In this document: piece after piece, positions 1 through 12,333 of the stretch | Layout: each line of letters starts with the position of its first letter | Numbering within the stretch: the first letter of the stretch is position 1 | DNA from: Lycium barbarum | Lineage: Eukaryota; Streptophyta; Magnoliopsida; Solanales; Solanaceae | Reading direction: 5' to 3' | Length of the DNA stretch: 64,000 nucleotides | NCBI RefSeq assembly: GCF_019175385.1 | Contig: NC_083344.1 | Location: forward strand, 3,448,965-3,512,964 | Translations under genes and position numbers: made by a program | Notes under the pieces: model-generated | What the model saw: only the letters and a program-made list of their open reading frames with translations | Databases searched by the model: none | Told to the model about the DNA's origin: nothing

Positions 1-150
1 CCAAACTACCCACATCACAGCAAGCGGAACCACGTTCCAAGCCCTTCGTCTTATCCTCCTCCTCTCGCTCTTCGAACTGACCATCAACTCTTTCACAGTT
101 CTTGGCATTGCCCAAGAAATGTTGAACCACGTAATCCCACCACAATCTCG
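1..150 (-). mobile_element. Possible LINE C-terminal fragment at window edge
   Basis: Read on the minus strand, one frame stays open for about 50 codons and gives a Trp-rich segment (WWDYVVQHFLGN, later RRAWNVVPLAVMWVVW) like the region before the end of plant L1-type LINE polyproteins. The fragment is cut by the window edge, so its extent is unknown. It lies upstream of the MYB-CC exons and may be an intronic insertion in that gene. The resemblance is by eye only. Confidence 0.35.
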
Positions 151-424
151 AGGTAAACCCACAATGAAAATGATAATAGGATGAAACTTCGTTGAAGGCA
201 GAGGCAGTCCAGGATTTGAACTTTATGGGTTCAACCTTCAAGGTTCTTAGCATTAACTCATTGTATTCTTAAAGTTATATCTACTATTTGTTAGTATAAT
301 TTTTACACATAAGTTTATGTTCCATGTCAAAACTCAAAAATACCAGGTTCGCCACAACCCTGGTTGAAGGATCTATTTGTTAAAATAGGGGTTTTATTGA
401 AATTCTTCTTTTTTCGTTTGGAAA

Positions 425-448
425 GGGGGGGGGGGGGGGGGGGGGGGG
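425..448. repeat. Poly(G) tract, 24 G
   Basis: An uninterrupted run of 24 G on the plus strand in non-coding DNA upstream of the MYB-CC exons. The length may be imprecise, because long homopolymers are often miscounted in sequencing. Confidence 0.9.
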
Positions 449-700
449 TAATTCAAGTTCTAACCAAATTGGAAGATGAGAAAAAGAAAAATAAGTTAAG
501 TTGAGGCTTTTGATACACGGAGGTAAGACAGCTGGAATAAATCTGTGTGCACATGTTATGTAGAACAGGTACTTTTGATAGAATGGTTTGGAGGGCTCTA
601 TTAAAGGCACTATTAAATTTTCCTTCGTAACTAATTGTAATCTATACTGTCGTCATCTCGTGCTGTCTTTGTTTTTTGAGGTGTCTGGGTTTCAATGCAG

Positions 701-1773
701 GGGTATTGAGATCACTGAAGCATTAAGGTTACAGATGGAAGTTCAGAAACAGCTGCATGAGCAGCTTGAGGTATAAATTCTTGTCTTAGCAACAGGATGT
801 TGTGATTCTAGCTTCAGTTTAACTGGTTATTACTGCTTGCATCATATGCAAGGGACCATGTTTTTAATACGAGCATATAATAAGACTTCCTTGTCATGCA
901 TTAATTTGTTAGAGATTGCTTCTGGCTGCTGCCTTTTTGGTATGAAATGATTGCATCGCATGGCTTTTTTCTGCCCTTTCTGATCTTCAAGTCATTGTAA
1001 ATAAATCTGAAGTTAAAAGGTGATGTTTTGGAATCTCTATATAAGTCCTGTATAAATTAAGCAGTTGATCGGGGTTTCCTCTCTTTGATTATCGTTGAGT
1101 TATCATTGATACTTGAACTCCTCATTGTTTAGCTCAAGCCTGTCAACGGGTCGGGCCGGCTCACTTTTAGGGGGGCGGGTTGGGGAAAATAGGGTGTTCG
1201 GCCCAGCTCCCTACCCATTAAGAAATTTAGTTGGGTTTGGTTGTCCAGGCCCTTTTTTTTAATAGGTTATAAATTTTCTTGGGTTAAATTACTAAATTTG
1301 ACGTCAGGGCTTGTAATCCACTCTATCATGGATAAGAACATTATGCAGCTCTCTAATGTTAACAGATGAAAGAATCGGCAGCTTGTCCAATCGAAACAAA
1401 TTTGCATGGTATTGTATCTAATGAGTACTTATGTGATCACGACCTTTTACAGATTCAAAGAAATCTGCAGCTGCGTATAGAAGAACAAGGGAGAACCCTC
1501 CAAATGATGTTTGAGAAGCAATGCAAGTCGATGCCCGGTATTGACTTGGCAAAGGGCTCATCATCCGTGGCAGAGGATGCAGTTCAAAGTTCCTCAAACA
1601 AAAATGATCCTGGAGTGTCAGTGGTCGATAATCACGAAGCAGGAAATCTTACGACTCAAAAGGTGGGGGAGAAACAGAAAGAGCAGGAAAGAGAAGATCT
1701 TGGAAATCCTGAGACAAATATTACCAGCTCATCAAGCGCGCCACCGTTAAAGCGTGCTAAAGTATATGAATAA
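701..1773 (+). CDS. MYB-CC (PHR1-like) transcription factor, 3' part
   Basis: Two terminal coding exons are visible: 701-770 (acceptor after TTCAATGCAG, donor GTATAA) and 1453-1773 (acceptor CTTTTACAG, stop TAA). The first carries the LHEQLE motif that defines the MYB-CC coiled coil, preceded by LRLQMEVQKQ. The second continues the coiled coil (IQRNLQLRIEEQGRTLQMMF) and then a Ser/Glu-rich tail ending KVYE. In this family the coiled coil mediates dimerisation, and the MYB domain binds P1BS-like sites in phosphate-starvation or related promoters. The MYB domain and start codon are not in the window: bases 1-700 hold no matching exon, so they lie further upstream or are lost. Split phase is consistent (one base carried before 702; no base carried into 1453). 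Which PHL paralogue this is cannot be told. Confidence 0.85.
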
Positions 1774-3124
1774 TCTTTTACAATTCACAAACCTTTCGGT
1801 AGGATATTAAGTTCTATTTGATGCTGGGAACAACAAATCCTTTGAGTAGACCAGCTTTAACATTTTTAGTATCCCTTCCATAGATTATTCAGATGGGCAA
1901 TGGATTGTCCTTTATTTCAACATACATGATAAAGTTGTTAATATATGGAATTTTAGAGCAACTCTTGAAAGAAATGAGGATTTTGAAGCTGCATTTGTAG
2001 CACTCCTGATGTCTAATTGTTTGAGCTAGTAAAGATTATGCACCCATATATCAGCAGAGGCAAACAATATTACTCGTGAGATGATATTTTTCCCATCTGT
2101 TTAAGCTTTGGTGGTAAGAATTATTTGATACCTGTACAGCTATACTCGTGAAATTTTCTGAAAACATGTTTTCCAAAAGAAACTTTATTTCATTTTCCAA
2201 TAATCTTTAGAAACTATTTGAAATGAACTCTTGGAGAAAAGGATAAGCAAACAAAAAATATCTGGAAAATATTTTCTAGAAAAGATTTTCCTTCATACTA
2301 AACACACCTAATCTCTCTCCTTCTCAAATTTCCCCATTCTACTCTTTCTGATAAATATTGCAAGTAAAACTTGACTGAAATACTTGTTATTTGTTTAATA
2401 CTTGTTTGTATCTGCATAATATTGACATGAAATGAATTTATATGATGTAACGTGATCAATAAGAATTCATATAGCTAGCTCCAACCTGTCTGGAACTGAA
2501 GCATCGTTATTGTAAAACTAGAGTTTTTTCTGTGATCATGAACCAGAATACATGAAAAACTTCGGAACTGCCAAACTGCATACCTTAAGCTTGGGAATTG
2601 GCAATTTCCTTATACAATCTTCTGCTTTCATCTCTGATGGAAATGTACAAGAAAACTAGAAAGTAAGTGTTGGATTTGGACAATACCAATCCGTCTCATA
2701 GTCTTATTTCAACTACTACTATGCATTTTCTTGTCTTGAAGTTTTTCAACTTTTCTCCTGGTTGCAAGAGTATGCGCTTGCAAGATGAGTCCACAACCGA
2801 AGAAGAAAAATAAATTTCCAGGTACAGAAGGTTACAACTCAACAACTACGCTTCAATCCATAACAAGTTTAAGTCAACTACATGAATCCTCATTGACAAT
2901 GTTACTCTCTAAACTCATCACAAGCTAAACAAGTTTATACCTTACAATCAAATAACTTTTTACTCTTTTGGTTTTGGTACTTTAAAGCACAAAAGCTCTA
3001 GGAAGTAAAATCCTGGACTTTTGATGTGTCACTATTCAATATAACAGCCTCATCTATCAAATGAATAAAGTTAAGTAGCAGGATCATTCCTAATATATCA
3101 GTAAACCTTTCAGTAATCCGTTGA
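1774..3124. other. Convergent intergenic spacer with repeats
   Basis: This stretch lies between the 3' ends of the MYB-CC gene (+) and the BARD1-like gene (-). It holds the 3' untranslated regions of both, a degenerate element around 2120-2312 (TTTTCTGAAAACATG at one side, CATACTAAACACACC at the other; compare 8592-9006) and a SINE/LINE-tail-like piece in minus orientation at about 2836-2893 (CAACAACTACGCTTCAATCC). No further gene was seen. Confidence 0.6.
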
Positions 3125-6100
3125 TCAGCAGAAAGGCACCAATTTACACGTAGCAATAGACTCCAGAATCCATGTATGTTGAATAATGACCTGACAACTG
3201 ATTTGTTTAGCCAGCTCTTCAGCCTTAGCTTTTCGTTGCAGCAAAATGTTGCTTTCTTCCCCAAATGCACAACTGCGTGGAGGATCGCTGTTATAAACAA
3301 CTAGACAAGCTGAGTTAGTTGCTTGCGTAGCACCGGTCTGGCATATCAACTGTTCCTTAGTGTGAATAATGGAACCTCCGGCCTTTTCAATTAGATCTAA
3401 CAGGTCATCTTTGTAAGCTGGGACGTAATCTCCACTCAGATAAAACTTGATACCATCAAAGAGCTTAGGTGCCTGCATAAGAAAATCAGGCAAAATAGTT
3501 TCAGCCTAAAGCATGTTCACAAGCAGCATTATAAATGCATTTCTTGTCCCAGAAGGGTTAAAAAAAAAAAATGCTTACACTTGATGAAGCTCTAAGTCTA
3601 CCAGCTTTGGGACCCCCAAAACAGCCATGATTGTCCAGGCTAACTTCATAAGGTTCTTCATTCACATGACAATTTTCTTGAATGGAGGCTTTTATCCCTG
3701 CAAATACGCAAAGTTGTATTAGCATCATGAAAATTGTGCTAGTTGTCCATTGTTGGAAATTTTTTTTTTTTTTTGGTCTTGTCTCTGTTCATGTTGGATG
3801 ATTCATCGATAAAGACATGTTCTTCCCCTAATAGAATGTAAGAATTACTTAAGTTTATTATTCGTCTTGCTAACCATGTGAATTACTGTATTCCGAAACT
3901 ACACGGCATATTTAATGCTGCTCATGCTGTAGAGCACCATTTCAGTAACTTGGCATTCTTATGAATATCTGGAACATGCATAAAAAGTCCCATTTCCTCT
4001 TGCAGTCTTCAGTCTCTAAATACCAGACACTGCTGTTTTTGTGTTGTCGCGCTAAATTTATTTATTTCATCGTTTATTTTGTGTCACTTGGTTTTACTTT
4101 ATTGCATATCGTGCTTCTGTGACCATTCAACATGCCTCTCCCACAATGGAGAATCAAATGAACTAAAAAGCTACTTAACCATGTAGGACGAAAAGAAGAA
4201 AGAGCTTACAATCAATTGTTAGGATCCATTTTCCACTCAAAATTGCCATGAGAACCTTCAGTGTTCTGGTGCATGCACCCTTTTCATCTGTTGCTGCAAT
4301 GACATGAGTGACACTTGGGTTCCAAGACTTGCATACAGTTGCACCGCACATATTAGCAAACTTGACCAACATATACTGAAATAAGATCAAAGAACAGTTA
4401 GGATAATCAATATTGTTGTGTAGACTACTCTAATCTTGTTTTTCAGCCAACAAGTTCCCAAACTGAAAGAGCTAAACTTATTGGATTAGTTTACTCCACC
4501 ACAGGTATAACTCCCAGATGGAAGGACAAATAACAAAGCCAAATTGCAAGAAATAAATAGATAATTAGCTAATTCAGCAAATGGAAGGGGTGAAAGTTAA
4601 CAGAAGACTGAAGAATAAGCTAAATTGACAGAAATCAAGTCAACAGCATTTGGTAATAATCAAAATAAAGTTGTTTGCTTATATATAGTAATGACAGAGC
4701 TATCATAGACAAGTTGATTTTGCATGGTAACTTGCTAATGGTAATAATGGCTCATAAAATGTCATTAATCATTATAATTGTAATCTGATCCATATTCAGA
4801 TAACTGACCAAACTGTCATAAAATACAGGGCGGAGCTAGAAGCAGACGTACAAGTTCGGCGGAACCCAGTAGCTTCAGTTCAAACTATGTATTTGTATTA
4901 AGAAAATTCACTAAATATGTAGAAAAACTAAATTCAGAACTCAATTACTAGCACCTGATGTAGCTATCCTAAAACTCAAAAAGTTCAAATCCCTCTGCCT
5001 CTGATAAAATATATGCATTGTACTTTGCATGCATATGAAAGAAACTAAGCACAAAACATTCTTACAGTAGGAAGGAGACCAACCTTCTCTTCTGATGATA
5101 GAGCAGATCCACATAGAACCCATTCTTTGGGTCCATTTGACGATGTTGCCCAAAAATTCAATCGCTCAGATGTTCTGCATGCACATTTAACATTATATTT
5201 AAATAATGAAAATCATGTGTTTATCTTATAAGCTTTAAACAAAGGAGCCCGAGACATGGAGGGAACTGTCTTCTACGTTATTTTAATCAGAAATCTTAAA
5301 ATGATCCAAGATGATGTTTAGGTGATAAAAATCAATATTGAATATTCTTACATGGGAGCCGGTTCTGGACATGCTTCAACACTGGCACGCTTCTTAGACT
5401 TTGACTTTTCACTTGGAAATTTAACAGATTTATGACTCGGGCACAACATTACAAAGTTGTCCTGCAATTAAAGATGTAGACTTTGACGGAGAGCAAGAAA
5501 AAAACAATCGTTATAGAGCTCAATTTGATAAAACTCTTTACGTACACAATCCCAACGGCAATCCTGAATTTCATATGCACAGGGCAAATGATAACTTCTC
5601 CGGCAAGACTTTACGAGGCAGCCAAGTGCTGCACCCTTTAGGCCACAGCCACTACACTTGAGTTTTGAAGCTCTTGCCAATTCAGCCTCCAAATTTTTTA
5701 TGATCTCTCCATCATAATATACTTGAGGTGCCCTACAAATGAAATTAAACATGAAATCGGACCTGTAAGCAAAAGAGAGTAGTCTAGAGCACTAAATACT
5801 GTAGAAATCCAAATATTTAATGGAAATCTGGCTAGTTTTAAATTTTGGAAGGCAATACAATTAGGGGAGAACTAAGTAACTATGGAAGAAATTTGCAGGA
5901 TGTATCTCAGGTGAATACTAAAAATACATCTAGTATACTGATAGATATATGCGTAAAAGAAACAACCTTCAGATGTAACCTAGGTGGTTCCTAGGAAGCT
6001 TAATCCGAAACTTTGGAGTACTTGAATTATACTTTCATTTAAAAGAACTAGCTCCATAAGCAAAAGAGAATGATGTTCAATCATTACTAACAGAGGGCAA

Positions 6101-9100
6101 TATAGTTCTAGGTTCTAACTGAACAGTTGCAAGCTGGCAAGGATAAAACCCCCCGTTCAATATGGATAACCATCAATAAGGCTAGTACCATTCTATAAAA
6201 AGGATGAAATTCAAGAATGGTTCTGAAATCAAACCATTAGAACGCTATCTACTCACATAATTAGAGCTTTCTTTATGAGCTGCAGTGCCATAAACATTAC
6301 TGATAATGGAATATCAAAGCTAAATTGTCAACTGCATACCAGTCAATACATTTCATATGCACAGGTAAGGCTTTTGAAAGTGAAGTAGCATCTCCCACCA
6401 CCTCCCTTCCATTTGCATAGTGCAGCATTGGTCCAGTTCCCTGCAGGTATTAATCAGATGCAGACAAGTTAAATTCTCAGAATTAGTATGGTACCCAAAT
6501 ATGACTTCCACGTATATAAATGGAAGACAATTATATTAGGGGATATGAATGGAAAATTTACTGAATGATAGCAGTAGAAGATGACATGAAATGATTATAT
6601 CAAGAGCATAAACATGTTTCAATAAAAATTAAATTTGATGTTGGGAAATAAATAATGTTTCAATATTTCTGCAAATACTAATGTTCAGTATTTGCAAATA
6701 ATGGTTTGGTCATCATTACTTGTAAACACTGAACCTCAACATTTGAAATACTAGTGAAATGTTCAAAGTTTTTCAAATGAAATACTCCCTCCGTCCAAGT
6801 TTATGTGGCAAATTTTTTTACCGCAATTTTTCATATGCTTTTTAAATATTTTAAATTGCTAATCATTTGTGACTAACAGTATTTTTTACATACTTTCCAA
6901 ATATGTAAATTTTATGTCGAAAAATTCAAATATTCTATGTCTAAATTCATGGTCAAAATTAAGAAGTTTGACTCTTGAAATCCGAAAAGTGCCACATAAA
7001 TTGGGATAGCAGGAGTAATAGTTTTTGCTCACAAAACTTCAGCTTTTTTTCCCAAGGGATATTCATATAACCAACTTTCAGATATTCTTTTTCAACTTCA
7101 AATACTCTTTTTCTTTCAACTTCAACCAAATATTGTCAAGACGCTTGCAAATTCTATTTTCAGTTTGTCCTTTAGAATAGTATAAAGCAGATATCTGACC
7201 TCTGTTATCTTAGATTTGTGGCAGAAAGCACAAACACTTCCTTCCAAAAGATGTTGATCTGAAACTTCTTTTGGATGAGCAACAACAGAAGATTCACTCC
7301 ATTTACATATCAAGTTGCGGTCGGAGTCAGCAATAATTTCTCTTTGGTGATTATGATCATAACTCTGCAAGGCCATCTCTGGCAATCCATAGTTTAGTTT
7401 CTTTTGCCTCTTCACATCCCTTTCTTCAACCACATCTGAGCTATCTTCTTTTTTCAGAAATGGAACCGCATCTGAGCTACCTTCTACAGGCCTCTTTGCA
7501 GTATGACTTTTTATATCCTGAAAACAAACAGGCTCGTTTAATTCAATAAGAATTGATAAAGAAACTTAATTTTGTTGTGCTAATCCTTAGGCATTCATTT
7601 CCATAATGTTTCACCGTAATATCATATATAACTAGCTACTCTACTTCCCTGGATTTATCCAAGCAAAAATATATCTAGCTATTTGGAGAAACTGTTTACT
7701 ATATCTATATGTTTAAGAACTTTTATAGGAAGGATGTGCATCTTTTTTACAGGAAGCCCTTTCTAATTTAAGTCTAACCTCAGGCAAATATTCAGCAACC
7801 CCAAGAATAAAAAGAAACTATAGTTAGAAGGCACTTAATATTCCATTTGGAAAGGATGAAACACAACGATGAGTAAAGGTAAAAAGATATCATCTCTACA
7901 ATACAAAATTACAGACATTTATGAAACTTACAGTATTTCTTACTCTCAGTTCACTGATCTCTTTAACTATCTCTTTGTTGTTATCGGATGAATGAGAGCT
8001 GCCGGGTGACTGCTGTTGCAATTGATTCAAATCTATTTCCTCTGCACTTTTAAAGTCTGCCTTCATGTCAGAAGAAGGAAAGTGACTCAAATGATTCACA
8101 ACATTCCAAGGCATTCCATGTCCATTGTGCCTATTAATTTCCTTGTTTGGATCATTGCTGCTTACTATGGCTTTGACAGATCGCTCATTTCTTGATTTGT
8201 CATCAGCGTTAACAGAAACGGGAGACTGCTCTAGTGATCTTCCAGCATCTGGTGCATTAAGCCAATTATTTTGTGTGTGAGTAGTACTGTACTTAATTAG
8301 CAATAAAAAAACAAAAAAAAAATGTTGATGTATTGAGATAGATTACCGGGAGATTGCAACTGAAAGACTTTAGCATTGAAAGTAGCATCTAAGCTTCTGA
8401 ATATGGCTATCATGCTCTCCATATGAGGCACTGCCCTTATTTCTGCACCATCGCAACAAACCCAAAACATTAAATCATTTCCTTCACAGAAAGAACTTAT
8501 CTCTTCACGTGCTAAAATCATGATTCATTCAAGAAAAATACATAGCATTTTAAATTTATACAGCTTTCTTTGTGTTGAACACCTCATCTAAGGTTGTGTT
8601 TGGTATGGAGGAAAACATGTTCCAGAAACTATTTTCCCATTTTCCTATGTTTGGTGAGTGAAAATTGTTGGAAAATATTCTCTAGGAAAATTAGTTCCCT
8701 AAAATGAGGAAAATGACTTCCCTAACAGAAGTTGGGAAAACAAGCTCCATAAGTTGAAATTCATTCCTCTCTATCATCAAACACATCCAATTCCACCCCA
8801 ACCACCCATAGCCCCCACATCCACTGCCCCCACGCTCCTACCCCCTACCCCATCTCTATAGCATTTGACTAGAATTTATATTAATGCTTTTGAAACAGTA
8901 TTTTCTGCTTACTTACCAAACACCATAAAATAAGTAAGAAAAACACTTATTTTTCGAGAAAATATTTTTGAGAAAAAACATTTTACTTCATACCAAACAC
9001 ATCCTAAAACTTAAGCAATTACAACAGAAACATTTTGTCATAAATTTATGTTTGGTCTGCAACAGTTTACATGAGTAACAACATTGAGGGAGTAATTCTT

Positions 9101-11189
9101 CTTTATAATGAGTATCTTACAGCAGAACTTGAAAACATAAAATGGGCAACAAAAACAATGTTACAAAACCATATAACAATACCTTGATCAACATATTGAT
9201 GTTTGCATACAGGGCATTCACATTGAACTTGGGTTGATCTTGGAACACAAAAGCTGCACCAAAACCATTAAATTTAAAATCTTTAGGCAATCAAAAAAAA
9301 AAAAAAAAAATTGAACCCAAATTTCAAGCAAATATGAAATACCACACAGAAAATTCAATTCCAAGAAGCCCAAAAATGACAACTTACTTGCAGAAAATAT
9401 GGTCACAAGGAAGCAATGTAGGTTTTGTCAGCAAGTTTAAGCTGTAAAATCAGAAGAAAAAAACCCCATATCAGTAAACAAAAGAAAAATATCCATCAAT
9501 GAATCAAATCCTCTATTGGGTCCATTTTATTCAATAAAAAAAAAAATTATAGTTGGGTCCATTTTATTCCATTAAAATTTCATGTTTTAGGCAAATTAAA
9601 AGAAAACTACCCAAATAAAACAATCTACATCCATTTCCTCTATTGGTCCATTTTACTCAATAACAAATGTTAAATCTTATACAGTTGGGTACATTTCATT
9701 CCATAAAAATTTCATGTTTTAAATAAATTAGTTCTTTAAAACTAAAGGTTCAACAAAAAGAAAATGACCCAAATGAAACAAACTACTTCATTTCCTCTAT
9801 TATGTCCATTTTATCAATAAAAAGAGTTCAATTTTTACAGTTGGGTCCACTTTATTCCATAAAAAATTCATCTTTTAGGTACATTAGTTCTTTAAAACTA
9901 AAGGTTCAACAAAAAGAAAATGACCCAAATACAACAATCTACATTCATTTCCTCTATTGGTCCATTTTATTCAATTTAATAATTAACTTTTACAGTTGTA
10001 TCCATTTTATTCCATAACAATTTCATCTTTTAGGCAAATCAGTTCTTTAAAACTAAAGGTTCTATAAATCTTCAACAAGAAAAAAAAATAACCCATATGA
10101 AACAATTTACATTCATTTCCTCCATTGGTCCATTTTATTCAATACAAAAAATTACTATCTTTTACAGTTTGGTCCATTTCTTTTCATAAAAATTTCTACG
10201 AATCTCTAAAAAACAATTAAAATGACACAAATGGAATAAAAGGTACTCCTGCCATTCTTGAAAGTTAGCCATATTTTTAATTTACATCCGCATAGCCAAC
10301 TTTTGTTTTCCAACTGTGTTTGTACACATGATATACAACATTATACACTTACCATAAATAATATATAAACCTGCATAAAAATGTATAATAATGTATAAAA
10401 AGGTCATTTCAGATAATATTAAAATATGGGCCATTTCGAGTAAATATTTTCTCCAAATAGACATAGGGTGTTATTTTCCCTTTATTGGGTCCATTGTATT
10501 CAATTTTTAAGAAATAGAAGTGTATACTTTTACAGTTGGATCCATTTTCTTCAAAAAAAAAAATTACAGTTGAGTCCATTTTATTCCAGAAAATTTCATC
10601 TTATAGGTAAATTAGTTCTTGAAAACTAAAGGTTCTACAACATTATACACTTTAATCTATAAAAGGGTCATTTTGGGTAATATTAAAAATATGGGCCATT
10701 TTAAGGGTAAATATTTTCTCCAAATAGTCATAAATAGAGTGTTACCTTCCCTTTACGAATCTCTAGCTAGTATAATTCCACAAATGGGGTCTGGTTTACG
10801 AGTCTCTTAATAGATTTTTCTTACGAATCTCTAACACCAACAACAACATAACCAGTATAATTCCACAAATGGGGTCCGGTTTATGAGTCTCTTAACATAT
10901 TTTTCTTACGAATCTCTAACACCAACAACAACATAGCCAGTATAATTCCACAAGTGGGGTTTGGTTTACGAGTCTCTTAACAATTTTTTTTTTTTTTTAA
11001 CGAGTCTCTAACAGAAAAAATAAAATAAACGACCCAAATGAAAAAAAGAAAGAAAAAAAAAGTTATGCATTGAATTTAGAGAGAAAAGAGAAAATACCAA
11101 AGAGGGCATTTAAGTTCAAGACCCAATTTCTGTATATGGAAAGCCAATGGATTTAGAAACCGAGCAATATTTTGAGTCTCCACTGCCAT
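3125..11189 (-). CDS. BARD1: BARD1/ROW1-type RING-PHD-BRCT protein
   Basis: Thirteen coding exons, 5' to 3': 11189-11098, 9441-9388, 9253-9183, 8442-8347, 8248-7932, 7517-7200, 6440-6340, 5732-5546, 5461-5352, 5174-5084, 4375-4210, 3697-3579, 3505 (or 3472)-3125. All phases join, giving 689 or 700 aa; plant BARD1 is about 700 aa. Domains: C3HC4 RING at residues 28-65 (C28, C31, C43, H45, C48, C51, C62, C65), acidic/Ser-rich linker, extended PHD about 304-430 (CAFC, HMKCIDW, LKCSGCGLKGAALGC, SCRRSYHLPC, LCPSH), then two BRCT domains with key Trp in GKWILTIDW and HTWILES. The sequence HIQKLGLELKCPLC before the RING fits BARD1 better than BRCA1. Known role: partner of BRCA1 in homologous recombination repair, and (as ROW1) a chromatin repressor of WUSCHEL in Arabidopsis. 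Nuclear. Intron 1 carries tandem arrays, and several introns carry MITEs. Confidence 0.93.
4826..5003. mobile_element. hAT-type MITE (CAGGGCGGAGC family)
   Basis: A 178-bp element in intron 10 of the BARD1-like gene. It begins CAGGGCGGAGCTAG, ends CTCTGCCTCTG, and is flanked by perfect 8-bp target-site duplications ATAAAATA (4818-4825 and 5004-5011). An 8-bp duplication and CAGGG ends are typical of hAT non-autonomous elements. Relatives lie at 17718-17887 and, more decayed, near 24050-24224 and 29820-29990. Confidence 0.8.
6785..7015. mobile_element. Stowaway-type MITE
   Basis: It starts CTCCCTCCGTCC after a TA and ends in GGAG before a TA, the terminal signature of Tc1/mariner-derived Stowaway MITEs. 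The right terminus is decayed (ATAGCAGGAG). It lies in intron 6 of the BARD1-like gene. Confidence 0.8.
8592..9006. mobile_element. Terminal-inverted-repeat element, TTTGGTATG family
   Basis: The left end GGTTGTGTTTGGTATGGAGG and the right end CTTCATACCAAACACATCC are inverted repeats of each other. The interior repeats GGAAAATG/TTTTCC motifs. It lies in intron 3 of the BARD1-like gene. Superfamily not determined. Confidence 0.65.
9510..10240. repeat. Diverged tandem array in BARD1 intron 1
   Basis: About five diverged units of roughly 155 bp. Each contains a TTGGTCCATTTTATTC segment, a TTTCATNTTTTAGGCAAATT segment, TTCTTTAAAACTAAAGGTTC and AAAATGACCCAAATGAAAC. Fragments of the same unit reappear at 10480-10640. 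The array fills most of intron 1 (9442-11097), between the start-codon exon and the exon that completes the RING. Confidence 0.8.
10751..10985 (-). repeat. Triplicated retroposon-tail-like unit
   Basis: Three successive units of about 75 bp carry TTACGAATCTCTAACACC, ACAACAACATANCCAGTATA and CCACAAATGGGGT. The ACAACAACA plus CCCAGT plus CACAANTGGGGTC order matches, in reverse orientation, the (TTG)n-ended 3' tail of the RTE/SINE family seen intact at 45100-45172. This suggests a retroposon tail caught up in a local tandem duplication. Confidence 0.55.
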
Positions 11190-11263
11190 TCTTTCAACAA
11201 TTTTTTACAGAGACGAAAATTTGAGAGAAAATAGAATGGTGAAATATAATTTAGTATTATTAT

Positions 11264-11316
11264 GTATATATAATAAGCTACGGACATTTGGCGGTATAAA
11301 GTTTGAACTTTCGCGC
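11264..11316 (-). promoter_or_regulatory. BARD1 promoter: TATA-like box and E2F sites
   Basis: Upstream of the ATG at 11189 lie a TATA-like stretch (TTATATATAC on the minus strand, about 11266-11275), TTTGGCGG at 11287-11294 and TTTCGCGC at 11309-11316. TTTCGCGC matches the plant E2F consensus TTTSSCGC exactly, and TTTGGCGG misses it by one base. E2F control fits a DNA-repair gene expressed in S phase. The sites are seen in the sequence; their activity is inferred. Confidence 0.55.
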
Positions 11317-11569
11317 TCTCTATCATATTCAGTACTTTGACTCCCGCTTTTTTTTGTATGGCCTGTTTTAGCCTGGCCAAATTAATATAATCTTTGAATG
11401 AGAAAACTTACAGAAATGGTCACTTAAGTTTGAGATATGTGTAACATGGCCTTATTTTAAATATTCTCGAGTGAAATATTACGCTCGGAGCCAAAGTTTG
11501 CTTTATGTGGATGATGAATTTTTTATCATTTCTCATTTTCTTTTTCCACAACTTACATCCAAGTTTGGC

Positions 11570-11890
11570 CCCTATAAAAGGAGGCTAATTTGAGAAGAAC
11601 TTAGTTGAGTTTGTGTTCTTCTATAGAGAGTTGTGTTAGGAAACACTTGTGGAATTCTTTATTGGAGTGATCTTGTGAGGTTATTCTCTTGGGGTTTTTG
11701 GATATTAGAGTATTTAATTACTCTAATTTTGTACTCTCTTTTGTATCCGTTGGTGTTAGTAATTTTTCTCCTCTTTTGATTGTGGATGTAGGTCAATTTG
11801 ACCGAACCACATTAAATCTTTGTCTCATATTATCTTTGTTGTTGTCTTTAATTGGCTGCTTTGTCTAATTCCGGACTCCCGATCCTAACA
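11570..11890 (+). mobile_element. Solo-LTR-like remnant of a retrotransposon
   Basis: The segment has CTATAAAAGG (TATA), a transcribed-leader-like stretch (GTTCTTCTATAGAGAG), a GTAGGTCAATTTGACCGAACCAC motif region and the end CGGACTCCCGATCCTAACA. This end is typical of Copia LTRs that precede a TGGTATCAGAGC primer site. No primer-binding site, coding part or second LTR follows, so it looks like a solo LTR or fragment. The left border was not fixed and may extend to about 11470. Confidence 0.5.
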
Positions 11891-12333
11891 GTAAGTTTAA
11901 ACTAGTTTCTAATTTTTTTTTCCTGAGGAATTCTAGTCCTTTATGTTACCACAGTGAGCGCTTCTGGTCGCTTCGTTCTTCAGTATAGGGGCGGTCGTGG
12001 TACGATATTTGAAACTTCAGTACGGTAATTTAGGTTTTTGATTTCTAAAAATAATATACCATTACTGTACCAAATTAATTCGGTATGGTTCAGTATCTTA
12101 AAGTTCAGTTCGGTATGGTAAATCGGTACCATAATTTGTCTGATTCGACTTAAATATACTCATATCGCGAAGAATTATGACTTCCTCTACTTAAGAAATG
12201 TCTCAATTTTTATGTACTAAACACCTTACACATGTAAAAATATTCAAAAGAAAGTACAAGCAATCCATTTCGTAAGCCAATTACACACAAAAAACATTTA
12301 AATTAAGATAAAGTATTCAAAGTTTCAACTTAT

